A DNA stretch of 64,000 nt from Algoriphagus algorifonticola (lineage in GTDB: Bacteria; Bacteroidota; Bacteroidia; Cytophagales; Cyclobacteriaceae). The notes beneath the pieces were generated by a model. The model searched no databases and was not told where the DNA came from. It saw nothing but the letters and a program-made list of their open reading frames with translations. How positions within the stretch are numbered: the stretch's first letter is position 1; each line of letters starts with the position of its first letter. The stretch covers positions 124,001-188,000 of the forward strand of contig NZ_VLOG01000052.1 of NCBI RefSeq assembly GCF_007655305.1, given 5' to 3'. This document shows, in pieces, positions 63,207 to 64,000 of the stretch. Both the position numbers and the translations under genes were made by a program.

Positions 63207-64000
<794 letters not shown>

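Overview
This window looks like a chromosomal segment of a Bacteroidota bacterium, most likely order Cytophagales and possibly family Cyclobacteriaceae (an Algoriphagus-like organism). That placement is inferred from gene content and style: carboxypeptidase-regulatory-domain TonB receptors, many lipoproteins with an SC lipobox, a CrtW-type carotenoid ketolase, a DUF4783-nadC pair, a coaX/outer-membrane/TPR/LptC/CorC/PpiD block, and promoters of the Bacteroidota type (TTTG, about 19 bases, TAnnTTTG) with few Shine-Dalgarno sequences. The DNA is moderately AT-rich and densely coding. I see no rRNA, tRNA, prophage, CRISPR array or intact insertion sequence.

Layout. 0-4.3 kb: ispH with crtW (isoprenoid to ketocarotenoid) and a TonB receptor. 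4.3-12 kb: a reverse-strand run of a YdeI/OmdA-type protein, a small envelope protein, a PD40 lipoprotein, a group II PLP decarboxylase, a DUF2254 membrane protein, a lipoprotein and a PHB-depolymerase-like esterase, broken by a 0.6-kb non-coding region with a tandem repeat and a MITE-like inverted-repeat remnant. 12-16.3 kb: radA and polA. 16.5-17.7 kb: two tandem paralogous tiny membrane-tailed proteins and a small membrane protein. 17.8-25.3 kb: secreted amidase, gpmI, DUF4783-nadC, corA, queG. 25.3-26.5 kb: a tandem intergenic repeat and a DUF6364/PIN toxin-antitoxin pair with a palindrome in its promoter. 26.6-29.2 kb: a VWA protein and an AAA ATPase of magnesium-chelatase type. 29.2-31.9 kb: a TPP riboswitch, with a near-consensus promoter, in front of a TonB receptor.

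32-43 kb: PAS histidine kinase, hflX, rfbC / CpsB-like phosphatase / SDR, then TPR, phosphosulfolactate synthase, DUF368 and aroE, then alr and tag. 42.8-44.1 kb: two tandem lipoprotein genes whose first 120 bases are almost identical although the rest has diverged. 44.3-48.4 kb: nhaD, a glutamate-type dehydrogenase and anmK on the reverse strand. 48.5-58.4 kb: a long forward block coaX, OMP, TPR, lptC, small membrane protein, CorC-like protein, PpiD/SurA isomerase, DUF493, pterin dehydratase, rsmI, inositol monophosphatase. 58.4-64 kb: AEC transporter, two small unknown proteins, glyA, tatC, rpiB and the 3' part of pheS running off the window.

Most of the window is core metabolism and envelope biogenesis. 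I found no obvious large novel system. The best leads are the riboswitch-controlled receptor without a visible inner-membrane thiamine transporter, the lipoprotein pair with a homogenised 5' end, the twin micro-membrane proteins, the VWA/AAA pair with altered Walker motifs, and a sulfonate-synthesis enzyme beside a DUF368 lipid-carrier transporter.
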